A stretch of 60,000 nucleotides of DNA from Symsagittifera roscoffensis. Lineage: Eukaryota > Xenacoelomorpha > Acoela > Convolutidae. Both the position numbers and the translations under genes were made by a program. The first letter of the stretch is position 1. Every line of letters starts with the position of its first letter. The DNA lies in the NCBI RefSeq assembly GCF_963678635.1, contig NC_087067.1:26917547-26977546 (forward strand), written 5' to 3'. Shown here piece after piece: positions 1-11,000 of the stretch. The notes beneath the pieces were generated by a model. It saw only the letters and a list, made by a program, of their open reading frames with translations, searched no databases and was not told where the DNA came from.

Positions 1-620
1 CTGCAATCTTAATATCTAAATAGATAATATCTTTAGTTAATATACAAATAACCTACATAAAAGCTGGAGACAATCATTGTTCCGACCATTTTAAAAACTT
101 AAGTAGTTAAGGGGGGCGGTGGCGGTGGGAATGCGGACGCCTTCTTTCTTCAGGGATTTGACACCCTGCCGACCCAAAGGGTCCCCCTTTTATACTATTT
201 TGTGTTGTTCATTTTTTGCTGAATGGCACTAAATTTTTCTAAAAGCGCCTTTGGCGCCTAAATATACTCATTTTGAGGTGGGAGCACGCGCCAAAAAAAT
301 GCAATTTTTTCGGTCAAAATTTTCCAAAAAGTATCTTAAAGCGCTTTTTCGGCATGTTTTTTCAAAAACTGTTTTTCGATTGACTTCCTTCACTATGATT
401 CTCAAATGTGCCTACGTTCTATTGATTGTTTTATCACAACATGTAACGGATCTTTTGATCACAACAAGCAGAAGAAAACGACAACTATTGAAAACGACAA
501 CTATTTGCACAGTAACCGGCTATCCTTGTTTTTATGCTGGCTTAATATGAATCTAATTTGTAATCTCTAGAGAAACTATAAAGAATTTGTATACAGTCTG
601 TATATATTATGTATTATTTT
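1..620. repeat. Fragment of a dispersed CAGGGGCGG-family element, otherwise non-coding
   Basis: Around 105-350 the sequence carries blocks shared, in varying order and orientation, with 3300-3731, 7290-7870 and 36753-37105: a 'GACCCAAAGGGT' block, 'TTTCTAAAAGCGCCTTTGGC', and 'GAGCACGCGCCAAAAAAATG'. The apparent 99-codon frame across it is repeat sequence, not a gene. It also holds a TGTTCCGACC motif at 79. No gene is seen. Confidence 0.5.
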
Positions 621-636
621 TGTATCACAATTATAT

Positions 637-1222
637 TGTTCCGACTATGGAAAATGGGGAAAAACTTTGTAATTGGGTGTTTTAATTTGTTTTTGTTCTC
701 CAAGCAAAATCAGGTACCACAAACAATCAACGAACTGATTGAATGCTATATCATATTGAATCCCTTAGGGTCGTGATTCGAATCACTTTTGGAAATTCAA
801 AGAAAAATTTTCCTAATGTCAAAAAAACATTTCCCCATGTCGTGAAATTTTTCATCTTTCGATTATTTCGAGCGGCGAATAAAGCGAGCGAGCAGTCTTA
901 TTTCAAAAGATTACAAAAGCCTAAATTAAACCGTATGAACTTAGTTTTATTTGAGTAACTTTTGTTTACTTTGAGTATTTCAGCGCCTTTTTGGAATCAA
1001 AACTTTCAAAAACTCAAAAAACTGCAAAGCTTGAAAAAAAAAGATTTTAAAAAATTTTTCAAGTGATTTTTGTAAAAAAAACTGTATTTAATTTAGCTTA
1101 TTTTATTATCACTTTCAAATACACCTAATCCCAGTTTTTTGATCAGCTCCTTTTATCACACCATGCTGAAAAAAGAAAACTCCAATATTTTGAAAACACT
1201 TTGTTTTTTTAAACTATGGTCG
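637..1222 (-). mobile_element. Palindrome-ended MITE (TTCCGAC family), inverted copy
   Basis: This block is a diverged reverse-oriented copy of 27368-27955. One end begins TTCCGACTATGG and the other ends CTATGGTCGAGC, close to its inverse. Shared internal blocks include CAAATCAGGTACC-like sequence near the TTCC end and a GATCA-CTTTTATCACACCATGC block toward the other. Similar flanking GTAACCGACTATCC sequence continues to 1262. No coding capacity; probably a non-autonomous DNA transposon. Confidence 0.5.
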
Positions 1223-2099
1223 AGCATTCTGTGCTACTTAAAAAGTAACCGACTATCCTTTTTGTTTTTAGAAATGATTATGGGATAAAGGTATAAAGGA
1301 TAAAATCTATGCAAATTTAACTGCATTATTTTATGGTCATTATCTATAAAAGAAAATCAAAGTTTTAGTGTATTCATAAAAATGACTTAAAAATGATCTG
1401 AAATCTATTTCTTTTTCTGTAAATTAATATTTTTTATGCTTAGAACTTCAGTCAAAATTGTATTTTAGAGCACAATTGGGTTTTCGTTTGTGAAATTTTT
1501 ATAGAGAAAACAAAAAAATATATAAAGAAAAAAATATGTTTGAGGCCAAATCAGGTCAAATTGTTGAAAAATTTCTTTCCAATTTTGTTTAAAAAAAAAC
1601 TATCCAATTTTTTTCTCATTTCCACATTTAGGGACGGATAAAATCGGGAAGACCTCGTCCTCATATAGCGGTGATCATATAACTAAAACCCTGTTTAGAA
1701 ACTCGGAATCTCAATTTTTTTTTTGAATTTTTTTAAAATTTATTTACAACTACTACTGTGTCAGGCTATTGTATTGAACGTTTTTAACGTATGCTTTCCA
1801 AGTTTCAACAATTTTGAGATGCTAGCGAACGCGTTCAAATGCGCTAAAAATAAGCAACCAATTTTTGGTACAAGTTTGGCATTATGGATAAAAATAACAG
1901 TGGAATACTTTTTTGTGCGGGTGGCTAAGTTTTCGGCTAACCCATCCGTTGATAGAGTATCCTTTAAAAACAATGAGGTTAAGTTGCTCAAAGCTTACAA
2001 ACGTTTAATGTTGATCTTACATGTTCAAAAGTTTCCCGAGCATGGTTTGAGGTGCTCGACTCATGATTTGATCGTAATGATCGAACGATGTCCGTTTTC

Positions 2100-2400
2100 A
2101 ACCTTTTGATTCGAACGATGTACCGGACATTGTTAGACTTTGCTTGATTTTGGTCGACAATACCAGACGTTTTTCGAGGTTGTTCGAATTTTGTAGACTT
2201 TAACGGACATTTTTCGATCTTTTTTGACTTTGTTCAAGTATACCGGACATTGTTCGACTAAGTTCGACTTTGTTTGACTATACCGCACATTGTTAGATTT
2301 TGTTCGACTTTACCGGACAGTGTTTGAATTTGTTCGACTTTATCGGATATCGTTCCGCTTTACCGGGAATTAACCGAACCGTCCTATTTTACGACTAGAC
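2100..2400. repeat. Degenerate minisatellite (TACCGGACATTGTTCGACTT)
   Basis: A block of imperfect tandem copies built around TACCGGACATTGTTCGACTT, with spacers such as TTGTTCGAATTT. At least six recognisable copies occur, with a unit of about 20-45 bases. A related cluster (GACCCTGTTCGACTCATGAT) lies at 2880-2950. The overlapping 128-codon plus-strand frame ends in it and has no coding signature. Confidence 0.65.
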
Positions 2401-2637
2401 TCGGACATCATTTGACCGTTTTTGTCCAATCAAGTGCCAAAAACCTCAGCCTGGGCAGTTGCAAATTATAATAGAAAACGCCACAAATTTGAAGATCGTA
2501 GCTTCGTATAGCCCAGGTTGAGGTCTTATTAGGATGTCTTTCAACCAACTCGACCAAAACTGGTTGTTTTGACTGAGTCGACCAAAAATGGCTATGTTTT
2601 GACCAACTTGGCCTAAATTAAGTACAACTTTTCTATT

Positions 2638-2744
2638 AGAAAATGCTAGTCATACAATTCTCATATATGAGAAATGTTTGACTAGCATCCTTCCATAATG
2701 AAAATATATGACCATACATGGGAATTGTATCACTAGCATTTTCT
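2638..2744. repeat. Short inverted repeat (hairpin), 32-bp arms
   Basis: Arms at 2638-2669 and 2713-2744 are reverse complements at 29 of 32 positions, around GAAAATGCTAGTcATACAAT. The 43-bp spacer contains a further GACTAGCATcC copy of the arm. It would form a cruciform and may be a small MITE. No gene is seen in 2400-3290 apart from these repeats. Confidence 0.7.
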
Positions 2745-3299
2745 AAAAATGAGTTTTTTCTCAATGAAATTAATTTTACAATCAACTTTGAAATTTTTTC
2801 AAGACATCAAAGGCTGAAAAAAGGTATCGCAAAACAAACAATTCAGGAAAATTGGATTTCACATTTTAATTAATCATGCGACCCTGTTCGTTTCTATCGA
2901 CCCTGTTCGACTCATGATTCGACCTTGTTTGACCCATGATTTGATTTTGTGCAAAATTGCGACTATTTTGCGACAAAAATTGGACATCGAGACTTAGGAG
3001 GCAGTTTCCAACAACAGAATTTTGTTCGAAATACAGTACTACGATTAATTCAACAGACAAACTATTCAATAAACTTTAAAACCAGTACTCAAAAAATTAA
3101 ATTCTAGTCATCAGATTAAGTTTCGCCCGCCACTGGTAACTTAAGTATGCTGAAACAGCTCCTATAGACTCTCAAAGTTCCTATAATTGTACAAAAAATA
3201 GAACACAATTGGAAAATATCAAATACAAAAATTATCGAATTTGAAAATTGCAGGTCATCGTTCAACCGCAGAAGATTTGTGATCTATCATGCCTCAAAT

Positions 3300-3731
3300 C
3301 AGGGGCGGATTTAAGATTTTTTGAAAAGGAAACGGGTTTTCATAGAAAATTTCGAAAGTATTGCCGACCTTTATTTAGGTACCTGGACCAAATTGATATT
3401 CTGAGCTCTCACAAATCACTACAAAGACACTATTTTTACCAAATTTTCTTCGCCTAAGGCAAATTTATTAAAAGAAGAGGCCAAAAAAGCGTTTGAGGCT
3501 CTTTTTGGAAAGTTTTGGTAAAATATTGAGTTTTTTCGGCGCGCGGTCTCTCCTAAAATTAATATTTATTGCCGCCCTTAGAAAAAATTTTAGGGTCGGT
3601 CAGCCAAAAATATATGTCTTCAAATAGTACCAAAAGATAAATCCTTTGGGTCGGCAAGGGATCGAATCCCAGAAGGAGAAAAATGCGTCAGCCCCACCTC
3701 AACCACCCCCTCCCCTCTAAATCGGCCCCTG
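3300..3731 (+). mobile_element. hAT-like MITE with TIRs and 8-bp target duplication
   Basis: The element begins CAGGGGCGGATTTA at 3300 and ends TAAATCGGCCCCTG at 3731, giving 14-bp terminal inverted repeats with one mismatch. It is flanked by CCTCAAAT (3292-3299) and CTTCAAAT (3732-3739), an 8-bp target-site duplication with one mismatch. CAGGG-type TIRs and 8-bp duplications are typical of hAT transposons. At 432 bp it has no transposase and is a non-autonomous copy. It sits downstream of the aminopeptidase stop codon. Confidence 0.8.
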
Positions 3732-4306
3732 CTTCAAATTACCTTACTCAAGATAGTTTGGTACAAAGGAAGCTATTTGGCCTTTTTCGTGTTTTCCGAA
3801 GTTGTGATTATATGAAAACTTTTGAGAACAAGGATAGTCGAGATCTGGGCAACTAGCACAGAATGTTTAGACCAAGCTTATCTTTGTAATGAATCAGGGG
3901 AAAAAGTTCTGTGAACGAATTCCTGAGAACGAATTTGTATTAAGTTTGTATAGAATTTGTACAGAGGAAAAAATAAAAAAAGAATTTCAAAAAAATTCAA
4001 TTTTTTCGAGTTTTTCAATTTGTTCTCAGTAAACTTTCCGATTGTTTTTGGTTAGTTAGAGGGGGTTAAATTAGTTAATAACCTATAAGAATCAGGTCAT
4101 AGAAGCTGAAAATTTGTTCAATAATCATGGTGGAAGCTCATCAGTTTCTGTTTCAGATTGTTTACATGCTTCGAACTTTGGCCGACTCATTTTTTGTTTC
4201 TCAGAAACAAATTGAATTTAATTGTTTATTTTTAGTCCTATAATCTAAACATTTTTTGATAAGTATGATAACTGCAATAAAAAAGTACAAAAATGGTAGT
4301 TTTTTG

Positions 4307-5015
4307 CTATTTTGTTAAATCTTCAAGAGTTTTTATACACTCTGCAAGGTAAAATTTTGACCACCTAATATTAAAAGTTATACTTTCAAGAGACAATGAA
4401 TAGTAAAATCCATCATTCAAATCTTCCAAAGTTGATGCTGCGTGTAAAAGTTCATGTAATGAGCTGGTTGAGTCAAAGTTTGAGAAAATAGACAGTAAAA
4501 GTTCGCCGAAAATATCTACCCCAGCAAAGGTCAAACTAAGCTGATTCCAATTAGTTTTGATGAAATTCCACACAACCATTGAAGCTGGCATGTTATTTCG
4601 ACAAGCTAAGTACATCGTATTTAGAATTTTTGGGCCCTGAGCTTGTATCTGATTGGCTGAAAAAAATCGCTCGTTCAGGATCCGACGAATCAGATTTGAG
4701 TCCTTCGTAAGCCATAATTGGAATAAAGACAAATCGTCTAAATTTGATTCCGTTCGGTTATACATAAATTCCCAGTCTTCAATCGAACCGTGTCGTGAAA
4801 CAGTTGGAAAAATGGCATCCTTAATGTATGGATGAATAACCATTTGGTGACGATTTTTGTCGTTTTTCCATTTTGAAAAAAGCTCGAAACTGTCTTTCAG
4901 GCATGGTTCGTATCCGTGATAGCAAAGCAGTTTTAATATGAAAGCGTTAAAATCTTCGGGTATACCGTTCGGCGGGTCTTTCCAGTTTTCCATGTCAAAG
5001 CCAGGATACAGTCTC
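4307..5015 (-). CDS. M1 aminopeptidase exon K: C-terminal helical domain and stop
   Basis: The terminal 709-base exon opens after GATTTATAG and ends in TAG at 4307. It encodes RLYPGFDMENWKDPP and a long helical region with CLKDSFELFSKWKND, IHPYIKDAIFPTVSRHG, EDWEFMYNR and WNFIKTNWNQL. These match ERAP1_C-type features (C...A..LF..W, .HP..R...Y..A...G....W..., W.F...NW..L). No GPI signal is seen at the C-terminus, consistent with a type II anchor at the N-terminus. Confidence 0.95.
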
Positions 5016-8000
5016 CTATAAATCGAAATACAATAGAAAACCAAAGTTTTTGAAAACCAACAACACTAGTGCCTGTAATATACTGAAAAACGCTTATTGA
5101 CCCAAAAGGATATTGACTACAGTTTTGTTTTATTGATATAAATGTAACAAAAGAAACTGCAGTGTCTTAAAACTCGTGTCGAGATCCCCGTCTTTAGCAA
5201 AAAAAAAATCGGTAGGACACCTTAATTTGGGCGGGTACATACCCCAAGTGTTTTATGACGAATTTGTCAACCAAGTATCCGTATCCGTGTCTGGTCAGTC
5301 GCACAAACACATCACCGAGTCCAAAGTTCAAATCCAGGGCCAGTCCAATCGTTCCTTGGCTGTTTTCGATCATAAGGACAGACGAAGAGAACTGAATTGC
5401 TTTCCTAAATACACAAAATGTTAGGTATAGTTCAATTATTATTTAAAGAGAGCAATTAACGGGTTAAATAGAACGCAGTGACAATCCATTATGTATATAC
5501 CTGATGTTTATAAGTCTACCATTACGTATAATTTTATAGTTTTTAAGATTTTGCGCGGCAATCAGTGTTTGTTTTAAGCCATTGCAGGTCGGAGGTAATC
5601 TTTCGAGAGTTTCCCATGGTTACTTCTCATTTAGTATAAGCGTCATTACGTATGTTTTTTAAAAAATTTTCGTAAAGACAGAAGATAAAAAGACAAAAAC
5701 AAAGACAAAAAAATTGCAACCAAAATTCGGAATTTGTTTTTCGAATTGTTACCAAAAGTTATCTAAAATTATATTTTTTAAATTATAGAAAACCTCAAAA
5801 CAATTCTGCCAAACCTGAAGAGAAATAAATGCAATTTGTGACTACAGCTTGTTGTGTTTGAAGTGTTCTTAAGCAACGTAAAGTCAAATTAGACTGCTCA
5901 TATATCAGGGCGAAACACTAAATGTTCCGACTGCCCCTTAATCTATATCGAATAGTTTTTGAGAAACGAAAATTCAAAGATGAAGTAGAAAAATTTGAGT
6001 CGCATGAAATTAATACCAATAAATTAATATAACAATTAGTTAGCCTAAGTTCAATTTGGAAAAATTGTCTTCTGCGGGATTAACCGCCACGTATAAAAAA
6101 TTATCGTTAAGTTTTCAGGTTTATGGATTAAATGTACGAAACGCGCATATATTAGTCCAGAGCATGGCCAGATTGGCTTTTGGGTGATTTTGTCTATATC
6201 TTCAATATCTTCAAGTGGATATGAAATTTTTGTTAAAAATTGTTATTTTGATCGCCGAACAAGGACTGAATAAAAAAACCACCTCAAGCATAAGAGTTCC
6301 GTTTTCTTCGAAAGTCGGAAAAAAAACAAATCAACATTTTGAAAAAATCCTCTTTCTCACCCACTGAGCAATATCAAAAAGTGAGAATTTCCGAAGTATT
6401 TTTCTGATTTATTAGCTTACCAAATCAAATTTGGTCAGCATTGAAAAGATACAGAGCCAACAGACAGTTGGAAACGAGTCAATGAAAGCAATTAAACAGA
6501 AAAAAACTGACTTAATATTTGAAAAAAAATTTCAAAAAAAAATTTCAAAATTTCGAAAATCAAAAAAAAAGATGCTCTTAAAGCTTTTTGAATTTCTTAG
6601 TTTGAGCTTTTTGATAAAATTAATCTAATTTGAGGAAACTCGATCAATAGGAAAACTTTTTATTTCGCTCGAAAAACTGAGAAGTGAATTTCATTTTTGA
6701 AACTAGAAGCCGATCACCTTCGATTGTAGAGTTTGACTTTCTTTTAACAAAAGAAAGAGCAAAACTTAAAAATAAATTGAAAGTCAAGCGGCATAAAAAA
6801 ATGTTAGTTTGAACAAAATTAAAGACATTGCTTGAAAAACAAAACTATGTTCATTGACTCATGAAAACTAATTTAAACTTGAGCCTTACTTAAACTTGAG
6901 CTGTACTTAAACGAAATATGAAGCATAAACGTGCTCAAATTTTTATTAGAAAATCGTGAAAACTTTTCCTATGCAAATTCTTTGGTATCTTCTACAAACT
7001 TGTAAAAGTTCTGCTGATAAAAACTCCATGATAATGATGCTTCCAGGGGACATGTTATCTACAAACATAGGTACTCTTACAGAGTGCTCGTGTCCTCTAA
7101 TTCAGAAAATTTTACAATCATAACAGTGGTGGAATCCCTCGTAGGCTAAGGACTGAATGGGCTGAAACAAACATTAGCCAATCATACTTCTGTATACCAA
7201 CATCTCAAGGAAAATAAGCATTTCCAGGGACTTCATATTAATTTGGCCGAACATAAACACGGCAGAAATATGCAAAGCTTCAAACTTTAGACCGCCTCTC
7301 CCCCTCAATTCTGGTTGCCAAATTTTTTGGCTTGTCAACATCAAAAGTTTTCGAAAGGCACCTTTGGACTTAGAACATTATAACTAATTTATAGGGGGGA
7401 TCATGCGCCGAAAAAACACAATTTTGTAATCAATATTATTTAAAGGTACTCATAAAATCATTTTTAGCTTGTTTCTTCAAAAATTTTCTGCGACTGGCTA
7501 TTCGGTATAAAAAGTGTCTCCAGCAATATATTCAACGCGCTCGCTTTAAATGAATATTTTATGCGGATTATTTCCAAAATTAATATATGCTTATGCTTGG
7601 GGAAGACATTCTACGGTAGGTCACTTAGAAGGAGTGGGGGTGGGACGGTTGTTCAGACACGTTTTGGAAGGCTTTGAATAAAAAAAAACTGCGCTGATTT
7701 TTGGCGAGCCGTCCCATCTCAAAATTAGTATATATTGGCGACAATTTAGGGCTCAGTCAGCCAAGAAAGGATGTTTTAAATTTAAATCAGAAGGGTACAC
7801 TTGGTCGTCAGCGGGTCAAATCGCTGCCGGAAAAGGCGTCCGCTCCCGCCCCCTAAATCTGCTATTGCATAGCAGCTGTGCTACGTCAAACTGTGAGTTA
7901 AAAAATTGAGTATTTTTCCGTGTAGTCACCTGTAGGAAATTAGACCGATTTTGGCAGAAGCAAGTGCATCCACAATTAAGTTTCCTCGGTCCATATAAGG

Positions 8001-11000
8001 AAGGTGCAAGTCATGATCTTCCACATCGGAGTATCTGTCACGTGTCTCAAAACCCCACTTCATGGTCTTCTCGAACTCCTGTCAAAAAATAAGCAATCAT
8101 TTCCAGTTTACATTTCATAGTTTTGCGCGTTGATATGGCCGAAATTTTAATGTTATGATGTAAAAATGAAGAATAAATCTGTTCACAATAGTTAATTTTT
8201 TCTCTGTCCCGTACACAAATTTAAACAGATTATGATATCGCTGAAATAGCTTTCAAAAATGAATTTCAAGTATGGGGAAAGGAAAAGAGCCCAACAGCAG
8301 ATTCAAAGCCCCCATTCAAAGGTGTTTTAATCTTTCTAACAACAAAGCCAGACTAATTTTTCAGTGAAAAATCATGTTTTAATGGAGCATTTTTCAGGAA
8401 TTTTACAATAAAATGTTTTATAGCGACCTCTGACTCAAAAATTTCTCATCTCCGTAAAATTTTTAAATATCAAAATTAAAATCCTTCATTTTCTGTCTCA
8501 ACATTTTTCTTGGCCACAAAAATCACTAGGTATATATCTTAACACAATGCTACATCTTGTGCTAGTATGCGTCACAACAATAGAGGGCACTATGACAAAC
8601 TTTCTGTGAATAAATTTGATTAAGTCTGTTATGAGGTTTATATTTTTTATGTAAGTTTTACTCTCATTTTTTAGGTAGCGATTTGAATTGTAAAATTTGA
8701 AACAAAATTGAGTATTTAGCAATCCGCAGCTACTGCTTAATTTGATTTAAAAACGAATTCAACTTTTAAATATAGACCTTTCTTTGATACTTGTGGACAT
8801 TTTTTCATCACCAGGAAAAAGAATACTAGAAATTATGAGCGGATCAATGCCGGCGTAACACTTGTCTAATTGAGCAAAAAATAGGGCAAAACTTCGATCC
8901 ATCAACCACCTGATCCGCTAAAATTTTGAACAAAAATGAGTGTTCAGCAATCGGCAGCAAGTACCTATTTTTGTAAATGTATATATCAATTTTTAGATAT
9001 ACTCCTCTCAGTTATATTTGTGGACACTTTTTCATCACTTGGAAAGATAGTGCCAGAATTCACGAACAAATCAAGGCCGGCGTGACACTCTTTTATCTGA
9101 GACAAAAAATCAATAGCGTAAAAATTTGATCCGCCAGCCTATACAGTTTTTTCAAGTTTACGTTTTGCGTGATTTCAAACTTGATTCTCAAAATTTGTCA
9201 AAAAAAATTGACTTTCTCAACAATAAAATTTTTGTGAAAACTTCGTCAGGCTATAACTGAATGGAAGTTGCACTGAATAGAGGTTTCAACCTGTTGATAA
9301 AAAAAAAGAAAAACATTTTTTCTCCGCTCGAAAAACTGCAGGTTGGAGATTGGAGTACAAGTGCCAAATAGAAAAACGGGCGTCTTACTACATAATCCTG
9401 CTGTTTTTTTTTCTATAATTTGCTTTTTCTTTGGTTTCTACCCTTCACACGTTTAGACACGTGGCTGGCTCACTTTGAAAGCAACAATTTAAAAAAAATT
9501 TTTTGCTAAGAAGCAAGTAGCTAGAAGTCAATGCGAACTAGAAAATGAAAAAACCAAATCACAAAACTAAGACTAGGAGACATTAAAATATGCATCATTT
9601 TTAAAAATTTTAAGCAGAGATCAAAAATGGGATTCGAAATTACAAAAAACTTCAAAAAAAAGCCAATCATTCAACCAAAACTGAAAAAGTTTCAGACAAA
9701 AGTTCAAAAAGCTCAAGAACATCGGTGAATTCAAGATTACGAACAAAAAGTAACGAATTTTCTCAAAACTCAAATAAAGTGATAAGAAGTGGAAAAAGAG
9801 GCTCCAAAACACCTCCTCAAAAACTACGAGCAACGATAATTATGGCAAATCAGTTCGCCACATATTGAGGATTGCAATAAAATTGAGGATTGAATATTAG
9901 AGCAAAGAACATCGATGACTTGAAGATTACCTGCAAAAAAAATGCTTCTTCTCAAAACTGAAACAAAGTAAAAAAAATGAGAAAAGAGGCTCCAAAATAC
10001 CTCCTCAAGAATTTCAAGCAATGATAATTGTGGCAATTCAGTTTGCCATATATTGAGGGTTGCAAGAAAAAATTGAAAATTAGAGCAAAGTAGTAAACTA
10101 CTACAACCAAGTCAAAAAAATTGCAAGCACTAGACAGTTAATTGACTACACAGAATCAGACAGTAGATATTGTATCGAAGAAACACACAAATAGGGAGAA
10201 TAAACGCTTTTATTGAAAAAATCAAATAGTGGCTGAAGAGCTACAAACTGTTGCTCCCATCAAAACTAGCTTTACTGTGTTCTCCTTTAGACCGATCGTG
10301 AGTGAGTCAAAAGCAAGCGTGAGCCGAGTCAAAAGTGTGCTGAGTTAAAGTGTGCTGAGTCAAGTGTTCCGAGTCAAATGCAAGCTGAAAAAAAGTAAAG
10401 GCTTTCTTTTCAAATTAGTGGAAGCTTAAGTCTGGCGATAGATGCAGCAAAAAAATAATAAATTTAGATAAAAAGAGCGTAAAGATGCCGCCGCAGGGAA
10501 GAAAATTTGAACTAGATTTTAAACAAGCTATTTGACAACGCAAACTAGAAGCTGAATAAGTCAATTACAAGAAAAAAACATGGAAACTTGAAAAAAAAAT
10601 AGCCAAGCTTGAAAACAAAAAACAGAGAGCTAAAAACTAGATTGCAATCACAAAAACTTCGAAAAAGGAAGCCATCCGGCAAGAATTCAAATGCTTTGAT
10701 TTTGTGTCATGAAGACGATACAATTAGTCTTGTCAGCTCACGGGTCGGAAAATTTGCTTGACTGTCTATCGACAACCTTGCTTTTGACGGCTCCCACGAA
10801 ACTGATAGTTTGCATTCTCAAACTAGAGCAAAGAAAAACAGTTCATTGAAAAAAAGCTTAGCGAAAGCATTTTTCAAAGCAAATGAGGTAACGGAACATT
10901 TCAAAAAACAAAACGCAGTTGAAAACAAGCAAATCAGGCGCCATCCATGTAATAATTTCCGAACCAGTTAAAAATTCAGTGTGATGATGGTGCAAGGCGA

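Noticed and set aside
251-550. 99-codon plus-strand open frame.
   Set aside because: It runs through a dispersed MITE-like repeat and has no domain or codon signature.
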